From NCBI GenBank assembly GCA_910583695.1, contig CAJTZL010000004.1, positions 26,336 through 90,335 on the forward strand: a stretch of 64,000 nt of DNA, in the 5' to 3' direction. This DNA is from an uncultured Oscillibacter sp. GTDB lineage: Bacteria > Bacillota > Clostridia > Oscillospirales > Oscillospiraceae. A program made the translations under genes and the position numbers. Under the pieces are notes generated by a model, which made no database searches, was not told the origin of the DNA, and saw only the letters and a program-made list of their open reading frames with translations. Positions 8,751-17,564 of this stretch are shown one piece after another (position 1 is the stretch's first letter; every line of letters starts with the position of its first letter).

Positions 8751-8779
8751 TTGAATTTTGCCGGAATTTCTGTTATAAT
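8751..8779 (+). promoter_or_regulatory. sigma-A-type promoter of the two-component pair
   Basis: TTGAAT (8751-8756) and TATAAT (8774-8779) are 17 bp apart, starting transcription about 33 bp before the kinase ATG. Confidence 0.75.
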
Positions 8780-8818
8780 GAAAAAATCGACTTTCCGTTA
8801 CAGAAAGGAGCTTCCGCC

Positions 8819-9898
8819 ATGGCCTTCCGCAAGCCCTGGGCCTCCCCCCTCTTTCCCACCTCCCGGCGGGATTTCCTTATCACCGCCGCCATCCTCCTCT
8901 GCGCGGTGGGGCTGTGCCTCATCCTCTGGCTGGCGGGCAGCATCGACGGTTTTGCCGCCCCGGTTTTCGTGCTGGCGGTACTGCTGATCTCCCGGCTCAC
9001 CAGAGGTTACCTCTATGGGTCCATCTCCGTGGTCCTGGGGGTCATCTTCGTCAATTTCATCTTCACCTACCCCTATTGGGCCTTCGACTTCCATAATCCC
9101 GGCTATCCCCTCACCTTCTTCACCCTGCTGATGATCTCCCTCATCACCAGCACCCTCACCGCCCAGGCCAAGCGTCAGGCCGGCCTCCTGGCGGAGAACG
9201 AGCGGGAGAAGATGCGGGCCAACCTTCTCCGCTCCGTCTCCCACGACATCCGCACGCCCCTGACCTCCATCGTGGGCTCCACCTCCGCCGTGCTGGAAAA
9301 TCCCAGTCTCTCAAGCCAGGAACAGCGGGAGCTGCTGGAAAACGCCCGGGAGGAGGCCCAGTGGCTCATCCGGGTGGTGGAAAACCTCCTCTCCATCACC
9401 CGCATGGGGGACGCCCAGGCCCGCATCGCCAAGGAGCCCGAGCCCGCCGAGGAGGTGCTGGGAGCCGCGGCCCAGAAGTTTCGCCGCCGCTTCCCCCAGG
9501 TGAACGTCACTGTCTCCGCACCCGAGGAGCTGCTGATGGTCCCCATGGACCCCATCCTCATTGAACAGGTGCTGGCCAACCTTCTGGAAAACGCCGCCGT
9601 CCACGGACGGGCCGCCAACATTGCCCTGCTTCTGGAGGCGGAGGAGGGCTTCGCCCGGATTACGGTGCGGGACGACGGCGGCGGCATTCCCAAACGGGAG
9701 CTGGACAGCCTCTTTGACGGCCGCCTCCACTCCCGCCGCACGCCGGACGGAGACGGGAAGCGGAATATGGGTCTGGGCCTTTCCGTCTGCCGGGCCATCG
9801 TCCTGGCCCACGGAGGAACCATCACCGCCGGAAATCTGCCCCGGGGAGCGGAGCTTGTCTTCCGCCTGCCCACGGCCCAACAGGAGGTATTCCTATGA
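8819..9898 (+). CDS. KdpD-like membrane sensor histidine kinase
   Basis: This 359-residue kinase has three or four N-terminal membrane helices of the DUF4118 type seen in KdpD (about 25-105), then HisKA with SVSHDIRTPLTS (phosphoacceptor His near 142) and an HATPase domain with NLLENAAVHG, DDGGGIP and GLGLSVC boxes. It lacks the large cytoplasmic KdpD and USP sensor domains found in true KdpD, so potassium sensing cannot be assumed. The ATG at 8819 follows AGAAAGGAG. It overlaps the response-regulator gene by 4 bp (ATGA). No kdpFABC genes lie in the window. Confidence 0.9.
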   Translation: MAFRKPWASPLFPTSRRDFLITAAILLCAVGLCLILWLAGSIDGFAAPVFVLAVLLISRLTRGYLYGSISVVLGVIFVNFIFTYPYWAFDFHNPGYPLTFFTLLMISLITSTLTAQAKRQAGLLAENEREKMRANLLRSVSHDIRTPLTSIVGSTSAVLENPSLSSQEQRELLENAREEAQWLIRVVENLLSITRMGDAQARIAKEPEPAEEVLGAAAQKFRRRFPQVNVTVSAPEELLMVPMDPILIEQVLANLLENAAVHGRAANIALLLEAEEGFARITVRDDGGGIPKRELDSLFDGRLHSRRTPDGDGKRNMGLGLSVCRAIVLAHGGTITAGNLPRGAELVFRLPTAQQEVFL

Positions 9899-10602
9899 AT
9901 ATCCGGGAAAAAATCTTGGTCGTCGAGGACGAGAAGAGCATTGCCCAGTTCATCGCTGCCGTGCTGGACGGCCAGGGCTATGAGACCATCCAGGCCCGCA
10001 CCGGAGCGGAGGGCCTGTCCATGATTACCTCCCACTGTCCGGATCTGGTGATTCTGGACTTGGGCCTGCCGGACATGGACGGGCTGGACATCCTCCGCCA
10101 GCTCCGGGGCTGGTCCAGCCTGCCGGTGGTGGTGGTTTCCGCCCGGTCCCACGAACGGGACAAGGTGACGGCCCTGGACCAGGGGGCCGACGACTATCTC
10201 ACCAAGCCCTTCGGCACCGGGGAACTGCTGGCCCGGGTCCGCACGGCTATCCGCCACACCCGCACCGCCAGCGGCAACGACGAAATCGCCCAGAGGGGCA
10301 CCTACTCCGTGGGGGAGCTGGTCATCGACTACAACAAGCACCAGGTCCTGGTCCGGGGGGAGAACGTGAAGCTGACCCTCAGCGAGTTCCGCATCGTGGC
10401 CCTCCTGGGCAAGCACGCCGGGAAGGTGCTGACCTACGACGCCATCATCAAGGAGCTCTGGGGCCCCCGGGCGGGCAGCGGCAACCAGATTCTCCGGGTC
10501 AACATGGCCAACATCCGCCGGAAGATCGAGCGCAACCCCGCCGAGCCGGAATACCTCTTCACCGAGGTGGGCGTGGGCTACCGGCTGGCGGAGGGAGAGT
10601 GA
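9895..10602 (+). CDS. KdpE-like OmpR-family response regulator
   Basis: The 235-residue protein has a receiver domain with the acidic pair EDE near residue 10, phosphoacceptor Asp near 55 in LVILDLGLPDMDG, and the conserved Lys in LTKPF near 104, followed by an OmpR-type winged helix (about 140-235, ending VGVGYRL). The receiver and DNA-binding layout is that of KdpE. It is translationally coupled to the kinase upstream and must be its partner. Target genes are unknown; the adjacent nrdD promoter is one candidate only because of proximity. Confidence 0.93.
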   Translation: MNIREKILVVEDEKSIAQFIAAVLDGQGYETIQARTGAEGLSMITSHCPDLVILDLGLPDMDGLDILRQLRGWSSLPVVVVSARSHERDKVTALDQGADDYLTKPFGTGELLARVRTAIRHTRTASGNDEIAQRGTYSVGELVIDYNKHQVLVRGENVKLTLSEFRIVALLGKHAGKVLTYDAIIKELWGPRAGSGNQILRVNMANIRRKIERNPAEPEYLFTEVGVGYRLAEGE

Positions 10603-10749
10603 GGCGGCCTCCGTCAGAATGTAGAATTTTCCCCCGTAATTTTTTACAATCATTTCCAAGCACCCGCAAACCCTTGCCGCTGCTGGCGTTGGGGAATCCG
10701 CCCCTCCGCAGGGGGCCGGATAATTTTTCAAGAATGTCGCAAAAAACAC

Positions 10750-10779
10750 TTGCACCCCCTATATCTTGTGTGATATACT
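10750..10779 (+). promoter_or_regulatory. promoter of nrdD-nrdG
   Basis: TTGCAC (10750-10755) and TATACT (10774-10779) are 18 bp apart. The spacer and -10 region are covered by the first NrdR-like box and the second lies just after the start site, an arrangement suited to repression. Confidence 0.7.
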
Positions 10780-10803
10780 CAGCCCACTGCCAACGTATTG
10801 TGG
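10756..10803 (+). promoter_or_regulatory. pair of NrdR boxes
   Basis: Two 16-bp sites resemble the NrdR consensus ACACWATATATWGTGT: 10756-10771 (core CTATATCTTGTGT) and 10788-10803 (core CAACGTATTGTGG). Their centres are 32 bp apart, about three helical turns, as known for NrdR, the ATP/dATP-sensing repressor of ribonucleotide reductase genes. The nrdR gene itself is not in the window. Confidence 0.75.
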
Positions 10804-10839
10804 TCAAGTCCGGCACACATTCAACATAGGGGGATACAA

Positions 10840-13017
10840 ATGAAAGTTATCAAGAGGAACGGCACCGAGGTCTCGTTCGACATCACCAAGATTTTATCGG
10901 CCATCACCCGAGCCAACGAGAGCATCGACGCGGAAAAGCGCATGACCTCCACCCAGGTCCGCCGGATTGCGGAATCCGTGGAGCTGGCATGTCAGGAGCT
11001 GGGCCGTTCCCCTTCCGTGGAGGAAATCCAGGATCTGGTGGAATATCAGATCATGGCCCACGGGGCCTTTGAGGTGGCGAAGAACTACGTCACCTACCGC
11101 TACACCCGCTCCCTGGTCCGCCGGAGCAACACCACCGACGACCGCATCCTCAGCCTCATTGAGTGCTGCAACGAGGAAGCCAAGCAGGAAAACTCCAATA
11201 AAAACCCGGTGGTGAACTCCACCCAGCGGGACTATATGGCCGGCGAGGTCTCCCGGGATCTCAGCGAGCGGCTGCTGCTGCCCAAGGAGATCGTGGAGGC
11301 CCATCAGGAGGGCATCATTCACTTCCACGACTCCGACTACTTTGCCCAGCACATGCACAACTGCGATCTGGTGAACCTGGAGGACATGCTGCAAAACGGC
11401 ACCGTCATCACCGGGACCCTCATCGAGCGGCCCCACAGCTTCGCCACAGCCTGCAACATCGCCACGCAGATCGTGGCCCAGGTGGCCTCCAACCAGTACG
11501 GCGGCCAGTCCATCTCCCTGGCCCATCTGGCCCCCTTCGTGGACGTGAGCCGGAAGAAGCTCCGGGTCATCGTGGAAGAGGAGCTGAAGGGAATCGGCGT
11601 CACCCTGGACGAGGACAGCCTCTCCAAACTGGTGGAGACCCGCCTCCGGGAGGAGGTCCGGGGCGGCGTCCAGACCATTCAGTATCAGGTGCTGACCCTG
11701 CTGACCACCAACGGACAGGCCCCCTTCGTCACGGTCTTCATGTACCTGGGGGAGGCCAAGAACGAGCAGGAGCGCAAGGACCTGGCCCTCATCATCGAGG
11801 AGACCCTGGAACAGCGCTACGAGGGCGTGAAGAACGAGGACGGCGTGTGGATCACCCCCGCCTTCCCCAAGCTGATCTACGTGCTGGAGGAGGACAACAT
11901 CCACGAGGACTCTCCCTACTGGTATCTCACGAAGCTGGCGGCCAAGTGCACCTCCAAGCGGATGGTTCCCGACTACATCTCGGAGAAAAAGATGCTGGAG
12001 CTGAAGGTGGACAAGAACGGCGAAGGCCACTGCTACACCTGCATGGGCTGCCGCAGCTTCCTGACGCCCTACGTGGACCCGGAGACCGGGAAGCCCAAGT
12101 ACTACGGCCGCTTCAACCAGGGCGTGGTGACCATCAATCTCCCCGACGCGGCCCTGAGCTCCGGAGGAAACATTGAGAAATTCTGGGAGATCTTTGAAGA
12201 GCGGCTGGAGCTGTGCCACCGGGCCCTGCTGTGCCGCCATGAGCGCCTGAAGGGCACCCCCTCCGACGTGGCCCCCATTCTGTGGCAGTACGGCGCCTGC
12301 GCCCGGCTCAAGAAGGGCGAGTCCATCGACAAGCTGCTCTACGGCGGCTATTCCACCATCTCCCTGGGCTACGCCGGACTCTACGAGTGCGTGAAGTACA
12401 TGACCGGCAAAAGCCACACGGACCCCGCCGCCACCCCCTTCGCCCTCCAGATCATGGAGGCCATGAACGCCGCCTGCCGGAAGTGGAAGGCGGAGCACAA
12501 CATTGATTTCAGCCTCTACGGCACGCCCCTGGAGTCCACCACCTATAAATTCGCCAAATGCCTCCAGCGCCGCTTCGGCATCGTGGAGGGAATCAACGAC
12601 AAGGGCTATATCACAAACTCCTACCACGTCCATGTGACGGAACCCATCAACGCCTTCGACAAGCTGAAATTCGAGGCCCAGTTCCAGCACCTCTCCCCCG
12701 GCGGCGCCATCAGCTATGTGGAGGTGCCGGACATGCAGAGCAACCTGGAGGCGGTGCTCCAGGTGATGAAATTCATCTACAACAACATCATCTACGCCGA
12801 ACTGAACACCAAAAGCGACTACTGCCAGGTCTGCGGCTGGGACGGGGAAATTCAGATCGTGGAGGAACACGGCAAGCTGGTCTGGAAATGCCCCAAGTGC
12901 GGCAACACGGACCAGGACAAGATGAACGTGGCCCGGCGGACCTGCGGCTACATCGGAACCCAGTACTGGAACCAGGGCCGAACCCAGGAGATCCGGGACC
13001 GGGTGCTCCACCTGTAA
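10840..13017 (+). CDS. nrdD: anaerobic (class III) ribonucleoside-triphosphate reductase
   Basis: NrdD reduces ribonucleoside triphosphates to deoxy forms using a glycyl radical and works only without oxygen. The 725-residue protein starts with an ATP-cone (about 1-90, MKVIKRNGTEVSFDITKI), followed by the ten-stranded barrel, a Cys4 zinc site near the C-terminus (CQVCG...CPKCG, about 663-690) and the radical loop TCGYIGTQYW with the glycine near residue 703. The ATG at 10840 follows AGGGGGATACAA. It forms an operon with nrdG 28 bp downstream and is probably controlled by NrdR. Confidence 0.97.
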   Translation: MKVIKRNGTEVSFDITKILSAITRANESIDAEKRMTSTQVRRIAESVELACQELGRSPSVEEIQDLVEYQIMAHGAFEVAKNYVTYRYTRSLVRRSNTTDDRILSLIECCNEEAKQENSNKNPVVNSTQRDYMAGEVSRDLSERLLLPKEIVEAHQEGIIHFHDSDYFAQHMHNCDLVNLEDMLQNGTVITGTLIERPHSFATACNIATQIVAQVASNQYGGQSISLAHLAPFVDVSRKKLRVIVEEELKGIGVTLDEDSLSKLVETRLREEVRGGVQTIQYQVLTLLTTNGQAPFVTVFMYLGEAKNEQERKDLALIIEETLEQRYEGVKNEDGVWITPAFPKLIYVLEEDNIHEDSPYWYLTKLAAKCTSKRMVPDYISEKKMLELKVDKNGEGHCYTCMGCRSFLTPYVDPETGKPKYYGRFNQGVVTINLPDAALSSGGNIEKFWEIFEERLELCHRALLCRHERLKGTPSDVAPILWQYGACARLKKGESIDKLLYGGYSTISLGYAGLYECVKYMTGKSHTDPAATPFALQIMEAMNAACRKWKAEHNIDFSLYGTPLESTTYKFAKCLQRRFGIVEGINDKGYITNSYHVHVTEPINAFDKLKFEAQFQHLSPGGAISYVEVPDMQSNLEAVLQVMKFIYNNIIYAELNTKSDYCQVCGWDGEIQIVEEHGKLVWKCPKCGNTDQDKMNVARRTCGYIGTQYWNQGRTQEIRDRVLHL

Positions 13018-13045
13018 GGCGCGGCGGCAGAAGGAAGGACAGGGA

Positions 13046-13576
13046 ATGCATTACGGCGAGATCAAAGACTGCGACATCGCCAACGGCGAAGGCATCCGGG
13101 TCAGTCTCTTCGTCTCCGGCTGCACCAACCACTGTGAGCACTGCTTCCAGCCCCAGACCTGGGCCTTTGACTACGGACAGCCCTTCACCCGGGAGACGGA
13201 GGACCGGATTCTTGCCCTCCTCTCCCCCAGCTATGTCAGCGGCCTGACGGTTTTGGGCGGAGAGCCCTTCGAGCCGGAAAACCAGCGGACGCTGCTTCCC
13301 TTCCTCCGGCGGGTGAAGGCGGTCTTTCCGAAAAAAAATCTCTGGGCCTTCAGCGGCTTCACCTACGAGGAGCTGCTGACGGAGGGGAGCCATCCCCGCT
13401 GCGAGGCCACGGAGGAGCTGCTGGACCTTGTGGACGTGCTGGTGGACGGGCGCTTTGTGGAGGCGCTGAAGGACATCTCCCTCCGCTTCCGGGGCAGCTC
13501 CAACCAGCGGCTCATCGACTTGAACGCCACCCGGGCAACGGGAAGCGTCGTTCTCCTGCCGGACCGGCAGGGATAA
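13046..13576 (+). CDS. nrdG: anaerobic ribonucleotide reductase activase
   Basis: NrdG is the radical-SAM enzyme that makes the glycyl radical in NrdD. The 176-residue protein carries the CxxxCxxC cluster motif as SGCTNHCEHCF (about 28-38) and the glycine-rich TVLGGEPFEPEN (about 70-81). The start MHYGEIKDCDIANGEGIRVS is family typical. The ATG follows AGAAGGAAGGACAGGGA. It is cotranscribed with nrdD. Confidence 0.95.
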   Translation: MHYGEIKDCDIANGEGIRVSLFVSGCTNHCEHCFQPQTWAFDYGQPFTRETEDRILALLSPSYVSGLTVLGGEPFEPENQRTLLPFLRRVKAVFPKKNLWAFSGFTYEELLTEGSHPRCEATEELLDLVDVLVDGRFVEALKDISLRFRGSSNQRLIDLNATRATGSVVLLPDRQG

Positions 13577-13584
13577 GAAACCGA

Positions 13585-13606
13585 AAGCGCGGCGGATGCC
13601 GCGCTT
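13585..13606 (+). other. intercistronic hairpin after nrdG
   Basis: A 9-bp perfect stem (AAGCGCGGC with GCCGCGCTT, GGAT loop) separates nrdG from the next gene. No T-run follows, so it is more likely an mRNA-stabilising structure or weak barrier than a terminator. Confidence 0.5.
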
Positions 13607-13624
13607 CCAACGGAGGTTTTCACC

Positions 13625-14080
13625 ATGGTGACAATGGCGCAGCGCCTGGAGGCGCTCCGCATAGAGCGGGGCATCAGCCGCCCCGCCCTCTCCGCCGCCC
13701 TGGGCTTTCCCAAGACGGCGATGGAAAAATTCGAGACCGGGCGGCAGACGCCCACCCAGGACCAGCAGCGGAAGCTGGCGGACTATTTCTCCGTCACCCT
13801 TCCCTATCTCCGGGGTGAGAGCGACGATCCCGCCGAGGGGGACAGCTGGCTGTCCGGCAATGTGCCAGCGGAGGAGCCTCTCCGGGCCCCGGCGGCCCCG
13901 CCCGTTTCCAGGAAGCCCCGCCCGGCGGCGGTGCAGGAGGACGGCGCGGTCTTCGGCGCGCTGCTGAAAAGCCCCTCCTTCCAGGCCCTGATGCGGGAGG
14001 CGGCGCTGGAGGCCCTCCGCTCCCCCGAGGGGCAGGAGCTTCTGGCCAAGGCCGTCCGGCGGGAGCTGGGCCGGAGGTAA
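13625..14080 (+). CDS. XRE-family transcriptional regulator
   Basis: The 151-residue protein has an N-terminal helix-turn-helix (about 5-62: RLEALRIERGISRPALSAALG, then KFETGRQTPT), followed by a Pro/Ala-rich linker and a C-terminal helical segment (about 105-150) that may mediate oligomerisation. GGAGG lies 9 nt before the ATG. It lies 48 bp after nrdG behind a hairpin and may be partly cotranscribed with it. Ligand and targets are unknown. Confidence 0.82.
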   Translation: MVTMAQRLEALRIERGISRPALSAALGFPKTAMEKFETGRQTPTQDQQRKLADYFSVTLPYLRGESDDPAEGDSWLSGNVPAEEPLRAPAAPPVSRKPRPAAVQEDGAVFGALLKSPSFQALMREAALEALRSPEGQELLAKAVRRELGRR

Positions 14081-14146
14081 GCGCGGCCTCCGGGGGCCAT
14101 GTCTTGCTTCCGCCGCATATGCACTATAGCAGGGAGGGATTTGCGG

Positions 14147-14536
14147 ATGACACTGCTCCAGCGAATTGAAGCGGTTTTCCAGCTGGTTGTGCAGTACGGC
14201 GTGCTGCTGCTGGAATGCGCCGGCGTTGCCGTACTGCTGGTGACGGCGGTAAAGAGCATGATCGGCTGTGTGAAGCACAAGCCCCACATCCGCCTGTATC
14301 TGGCCCAGGGCATCTCCCTGGCGCTGGAGTTCAAGCTGGGCGGCGAGGTGCTGCGGACGGTGCTGGTCCGGGAGCTGAGCGAGCTTATGGTCCTGGGGCT
14401 GGTGATTCTGCTCCGGGGCGCCCTGACCTTTATCATCCACTGGGAGATCAAAACCGAGGAGGCCCGGATGGACGAGGCCGCCGGGCACGGCGGCGCCTCC
14501 GAGGAGTTCCCGGGAAAAACGCTTCTTCCGAAATAA
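14147..14536 (+). CDS. DUF1622 family membrane protein
   Basis: This 129-residue protein matches the DUF1622 pattern: an N-terminal helix (about 17-36, LLLECAGVAVLLVTAVKSM), a conserved central stretch RLYLAQGISLALEFKLGGEVLRT (trimmed here to its key residues R, GISLALEFK, G) and a second membrane segment ending in ALTFIIHWEIK. The function of the family is not known. The ATG at 14147 follows AGGGAGGGA. It is the last gene before a strong terminator. Confidence 0.8.
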   Translation: MTLLQRIEAVFQLVVQYGVLLLECAGVAVLLVTAVKSMIGCVKHKPHIRLYLAQGISLALEFKLGGEVLRTVLVRELSELMVLGLVILLRGALTFIIHWEIKTEEARMDEAAGHGGASEEFPGKTLLPK

Positions 14537-14538
14537 CC

Positions 14539-14573
14539 AAAGGCGGCGGACGCCAAACGTCCGCCGCCTTTTT
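14539..14573 (+). terminator. intrinsic terminator between convergent genes
   Basis: A 12-bp GC-rich stem (14541-14552 with 14558-14569, loop CCAAA) is flanked by A and T runs on both sides, so it can end transcription of the DUF1622 gene and of the convergent chemoreceptor gene. Confidence 0.9.
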
Positions 14574-14588
14574 GTGCCCTTTTCAGGC

Positions 14589-16169
14589 CTACAGGTTCGC
14601 AAACACATCCACCTGATGCTGCAGCTCCCCCACAATCTCCTGGTTGGTGTCCATGCCGGAGGTGATGCCCGCCAGATCGTCCACCAGCGCCCGGGTGCTG
14701 TCCGCCACACCGGTGACACCGGAAACCGCCTCCTCCACTGCGCCGGAGATGCTGGATATGGAGGCGGACACATCCTCCATGGCCTCCCGGAGCCGGTCCG
14801 CCTGACCGTTGAAGGAGGCCATGGCCCCCTCGACGTAGGCCGCGTCGTCCCGATACTGCCGCCCGGACTGGACGGACTGCTCCAGCTGGGCCTGCAAGGC
14901 CTGACCCAGGTACTCCGCCAGCTCCTGAGCGCTGCTGGAGAGATAGCTCACCGCACCCGTGACCACGCCGCTGACCTCCTGGATATGGCTGGCGGTTTCC
15001 GCGCAGGAGTCCGCCAGGCGGCGAATCTCCCGGGCCACCACGGAGAAGCCCTTCCCCGCCTCCCCGGCCCGGGAGGCCTCCACGGAGGCATTGATGGCAA
15101 TGAGGTCCGTGGAGGAGGAAATGGACAGGATGTCCTTGGTCAGAATGCCGATGCGGTCCACGCTTCGGCTCTTTTCAATGGCTTGGCCCAGTACGGCCAT
15201 GATCTCCTCCGTCCGGGCCTGGACCGCCTCCATCTCCGCCTGGGCGGACCGCTCCATCTCCTCCGCCCGGCCCCGCATCTCCGCGGAGTAGGCGGTGATG
15301 GCGGCGCACTCCTGCGCCATATGTACCGCGTCCTCCTGGGTGCCGGAGGCGCTGGCGGTGATGGCGGCGGTGTTCCCGGCGATCTCCTCCAGGGCGGCGG
15401 AGAGCTGCTCCGTCAGGCCGGAGAGGTCCCGGGCGCTGCCGCTGGAGGTCCGGGTCCGCTTCCGGACGTCTCCCACCACGCCGCGGATGCGCTGAGAGCT
15501 GTCCTGAAGAGTGCCCATGGCTCCCCGGATAGGGGCCATGACGTACTTCCGGATGATCCGCAGAGCCGCCCACACCAGGAGCACGCCCGCCGTCAGCGTT
15601 CCGGCGCTGACGGCCAGGGACGTGAGATATACCACAAAGAGGCGCTCCCGGGCCTCCTCCGCCTTGGCGGAAACAGAGTCGGAGAGGGCGTTGATGCCCG
15701 CCTCCGCCGCCCGGCTCCGGGCGGCCACGTCCCCGTTGGCCATGGTGTAGGCCTCCTGGGTCTTGCTGTCGGCGCTGGCGCAGACCAGCCCCACCAGGGC
15801 GTGCTTGAAGGCGTCATAATCCGTCAGCAGAGTCTGGTAAACCGCCCCGTCGTCCTCAAAGACAAAAGGCTCGTATTCCGCCAGCTTCCCGTCCAACTCC
15901 GCCTCCTCCGCCTTGATCTCCTGGACCAGACGGATCATGGTGGCGTGGTCCTCCGCCACAATGTGGCTGAGGGCCAGCCGGTGGACGTCCATAATGGACC
16001 GGCGGATGTCCTCCAGCTTTGCCTCGCTGACCATGTATTCGTCCACAATGGTCCCGGCGTTGGAGTGGACGTTGTTGATGCTGAATACCGCCAGGAGATT
16101 GGATAACAGCGTCACCAGACCCAGCAGGACAACGGGCAGAATCAAACGCTGCTGCAGCTTTCCTTTCAT
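14589..16169 (-). CDS. methyl-accepting chemotaxis protein
   Basis: The 526-residue receptor has an N-terminal helix (about 9-30), a four-helix-bundle type extracellular sensor (about 31-190), a second helix (about 193-218), and a long cytoplasmic coiled coil with the signalling tip (IAINASVEASRAGEAGKGFSVVA pattern, key residues N, E, R, GEAG, FSVVA) near residues 355-380 that contacts CheA/CheW. It lies 40 bp downstream of a solute-binding lipoprotein gene in the same direction, with no permease, suggesting that the binding protein may present its ligand to this receptor. GGGGGGAGTACC precedes the ATG. Confidence 0.92.
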   Translation of the reverse strand: MKGKLQQRLILPVVLLGLVTLLSNLLAVFSINNVHSNAGTIVDEYMVSEAKLEDIRRSIMDVHRLALSHIVAEDHATMIRLVQEIKAEEAELDGKLAEYEPFVFEDDGAVYQTLLTDYDAFKHALVGLVCASADSKTQEAYTMANGDVAARSRAAEAGINALSDSVSAKAEEARERLFVVYLTSLAVSAGTLTAGVLLVWAALRIIRKYVMAPIRGAMGTLQDSSQRIRGVVGDVRKRTRTSSGSARDLSGLTEQLSAALEEIAGNTAAITASASGTQEDAVHMAQECAAITAYSAEMRGRAEEMERSAQAEMEAVQARTEEIMAVLGQAIEKSRSVDRIGILTKDILSISSSTDLIAINASVEASRAGEAGKGFSVVAREIRRLADSCAETASHIQEVSGVVTGAVSYLSSSAQELAEYLGQALQAQLEQSVQSGRQYRDDAAYVEGAMASFNGQADRLREAMEDVSASISSISGAVEEAVSGVTGVADSTRALVDDLAGITSGMDTNQEIVGELQHQVDVFANL

Positions 16170-16209
16170 TTAGGTACTCCCCCCGAAACGTAATGGAAAA
16201 TCCAACGGC

Positions 16210-17442
16210 TTACCGCGCCGTCACACCTTCTGCCAAGCGGTCCAGCTGGGCCTGGAGGTCCGCGCCGGAGGGATTCCCCCGGGCCATATTCCCGGCGAAC
16301 TCCGCCACCGGGTCCCAAAACTTGCCTCCCACCCGCTGGAGCTGGGAAAACTCCGACTGGGCCAGCAGGGCGGCGATGGCGGGAGCCGCCTGGACCTCCG
16401 GGGAGGCGGCGGCGTTGGCGTTGGCGGGGCCCTGGCCCCGGAGCTCAAAGCGGAGGCGCTGGTTTTCCTCGCTGGTAATCCACTCCGCCAGCCGGGCCGC
16501 CCACGCGGGATGCTCGGAATAGGCGTTCACGCCGATGAGCTTGCAGCCGGAGAAGGAGGCCATCTGAACCTGCCGGCCCTTGCAGGTAAACATGGGCAGC
16601 TTGGCGGCCCCCGCGTTTTCGCCCCAGGCCTCCTGGATGGTCACGGCGTTCCACACCCCGCTGATTCCGGCAATCACCGAGCCGTCCCGCACGCCTGCCA
16701 GGAACTCCTCGTCCGTCCGGCTGGCAAAGCCGGGGCTGGCGGCCACATCCAGCATGGACTGGGCCACGTCCACGCCGGCAATGGGTCCCTCGGCGCTGTT
16801 CCAGGTGCAGAAATTGGTGAGGCCGTCCTCATTCAATCCCACCTGCAGTCCGGTGTTCCCGAAGAAGGCGTAAACATACCAGGCGGAGGACCAGTCCATG
16901 GCGATCCACCGTCCGGCCGCCGCCGCAATTTCCAGCATCCGGTCCAGGGACTGTACATCCTCCTGGTTAAAATAAGCCTTGTTATAATAGAGAAAATAGC
17001 CGTTGTCCGCCGTCAGAGGATAGGCGTAAAGGGTTCCGTCCACGCTGGCCGCGTCCACGGCGGCGGAGAGGTTCGCGCTTCGAATGGCGTTGGAGTCTTC
17101 AATGGGGTTCAGCCCCCCGGCGGCGGCCAGGGCGGCCACCTGATCGTCGGCAAAGGCAAAGACGTCCGCCCCACCCTCCAGATCTCCCAGCAGGGCGTCC
17201 TTGCAGTGGGACTCGCTCTGGGGCTGGTAGGTGATGCGAAAATCCGCCTCCCCGGCGTAGCGGGACTGGAAGGAGGTGAAAATCTCCTGAAGCAGGGCTT
17301 CGTCCTCCTCCGCGCCCCAGACGGTCAGGCTCACGGTCTCTCTCGCCTCACCGCCGCTCTCCGGCGGCGGCGCCGGGTCCTTACAGGCGGAGAGAAGCAC
17401 AAGCGCCCCCAGAGACAGGAGCAGGAACACACACTTTTTCAT
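16210..17442 (-). CDS. ABC-type extracellular solute-binding lipoprotein (family 1 type)
   Basis: A 410-residue secreted lipoprotein: signal peptide MKKCVFLLLSLGALVLLSAC with lipobox LSAC (acylated Cys at 20), an acidic linker, then an extracellular solute-binding domain with VSLTVWGAEED, YQPQSESH and DVFAFADDQVAAL blocks typical of carbohydrate-type binding proteins. No ABC permease or ATPase is next to it. The only partner is the chemoreceptor 40 bp downstream, so it may serve sensing or share a permease coded elsewhere. The ATG was placed at the signal peptide; a longer in-frame extension lacks sense. Its ligand cannot be read from the sequence. Confidence 0.88.
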   Translation of the reverse strand: MKKCVFLLLSLGALVLLSACKDPAPPPESGGEARETVSLTVWGAEEDEALLQEIFTSFQSRYAGEADFRITYQPQSESHCKDALLGDLEGGADVFAFADDQVAALAAAGGLNPIEDSNAIRSANLSAAVDAASVDGTLYAYPLTADNGYFLYYNKAYFNQEDVQSLDRMLEIAAAAGRWIAMDWSSAWYVYAFFGNTGLQVGLNEDGLTNFCTWNSAEGPIAGVDVAQSMLDVAASPGFASRTDEEFLAGVRDGSVIAGISGVWNAVTIQEAWGENAGAAKLPMFTCKGRQVQMASFSGCKLIGVNAYSEHPAWAARLAEWITSEENQRLRFELRGQGPANANAAASPEVQAAPAIAALLAQSEFSQLQRVGGKFWDPVAEFAGNMARGNPSGADLQAQLDRLAEGVTAR

Positions 17443-17535
17443 AGCGTCAGGCCCTTCCGGTTGATTTCTGCGGCCCCGCCTCAAGCGGCGGGCCGGTTTT
17501 GGTCGATGGTTTGCCTTTGCGAATACAGCTCTGAT

Positions 17536-17564
17536 ATTATAACATTTTTTTCTTCCCCTGGCAA
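17536..17564 (-). promoter_or_regulatory. sigma-A-type promoter of binding protein-chemoreceptor operon
   Basis: TTGCCA (17564-17559) and TATAAT (17541-17536) on the minus strand are 17 bp apart; the leader is about 90 nt. Confidence 0.75.

Noticed and set aside
13585-13606. Hairpin after nrdG as a terminator
   Set aside because: A perfect stem is present but no T-run follows, so it was recorded only as an intercistronic hairpin.
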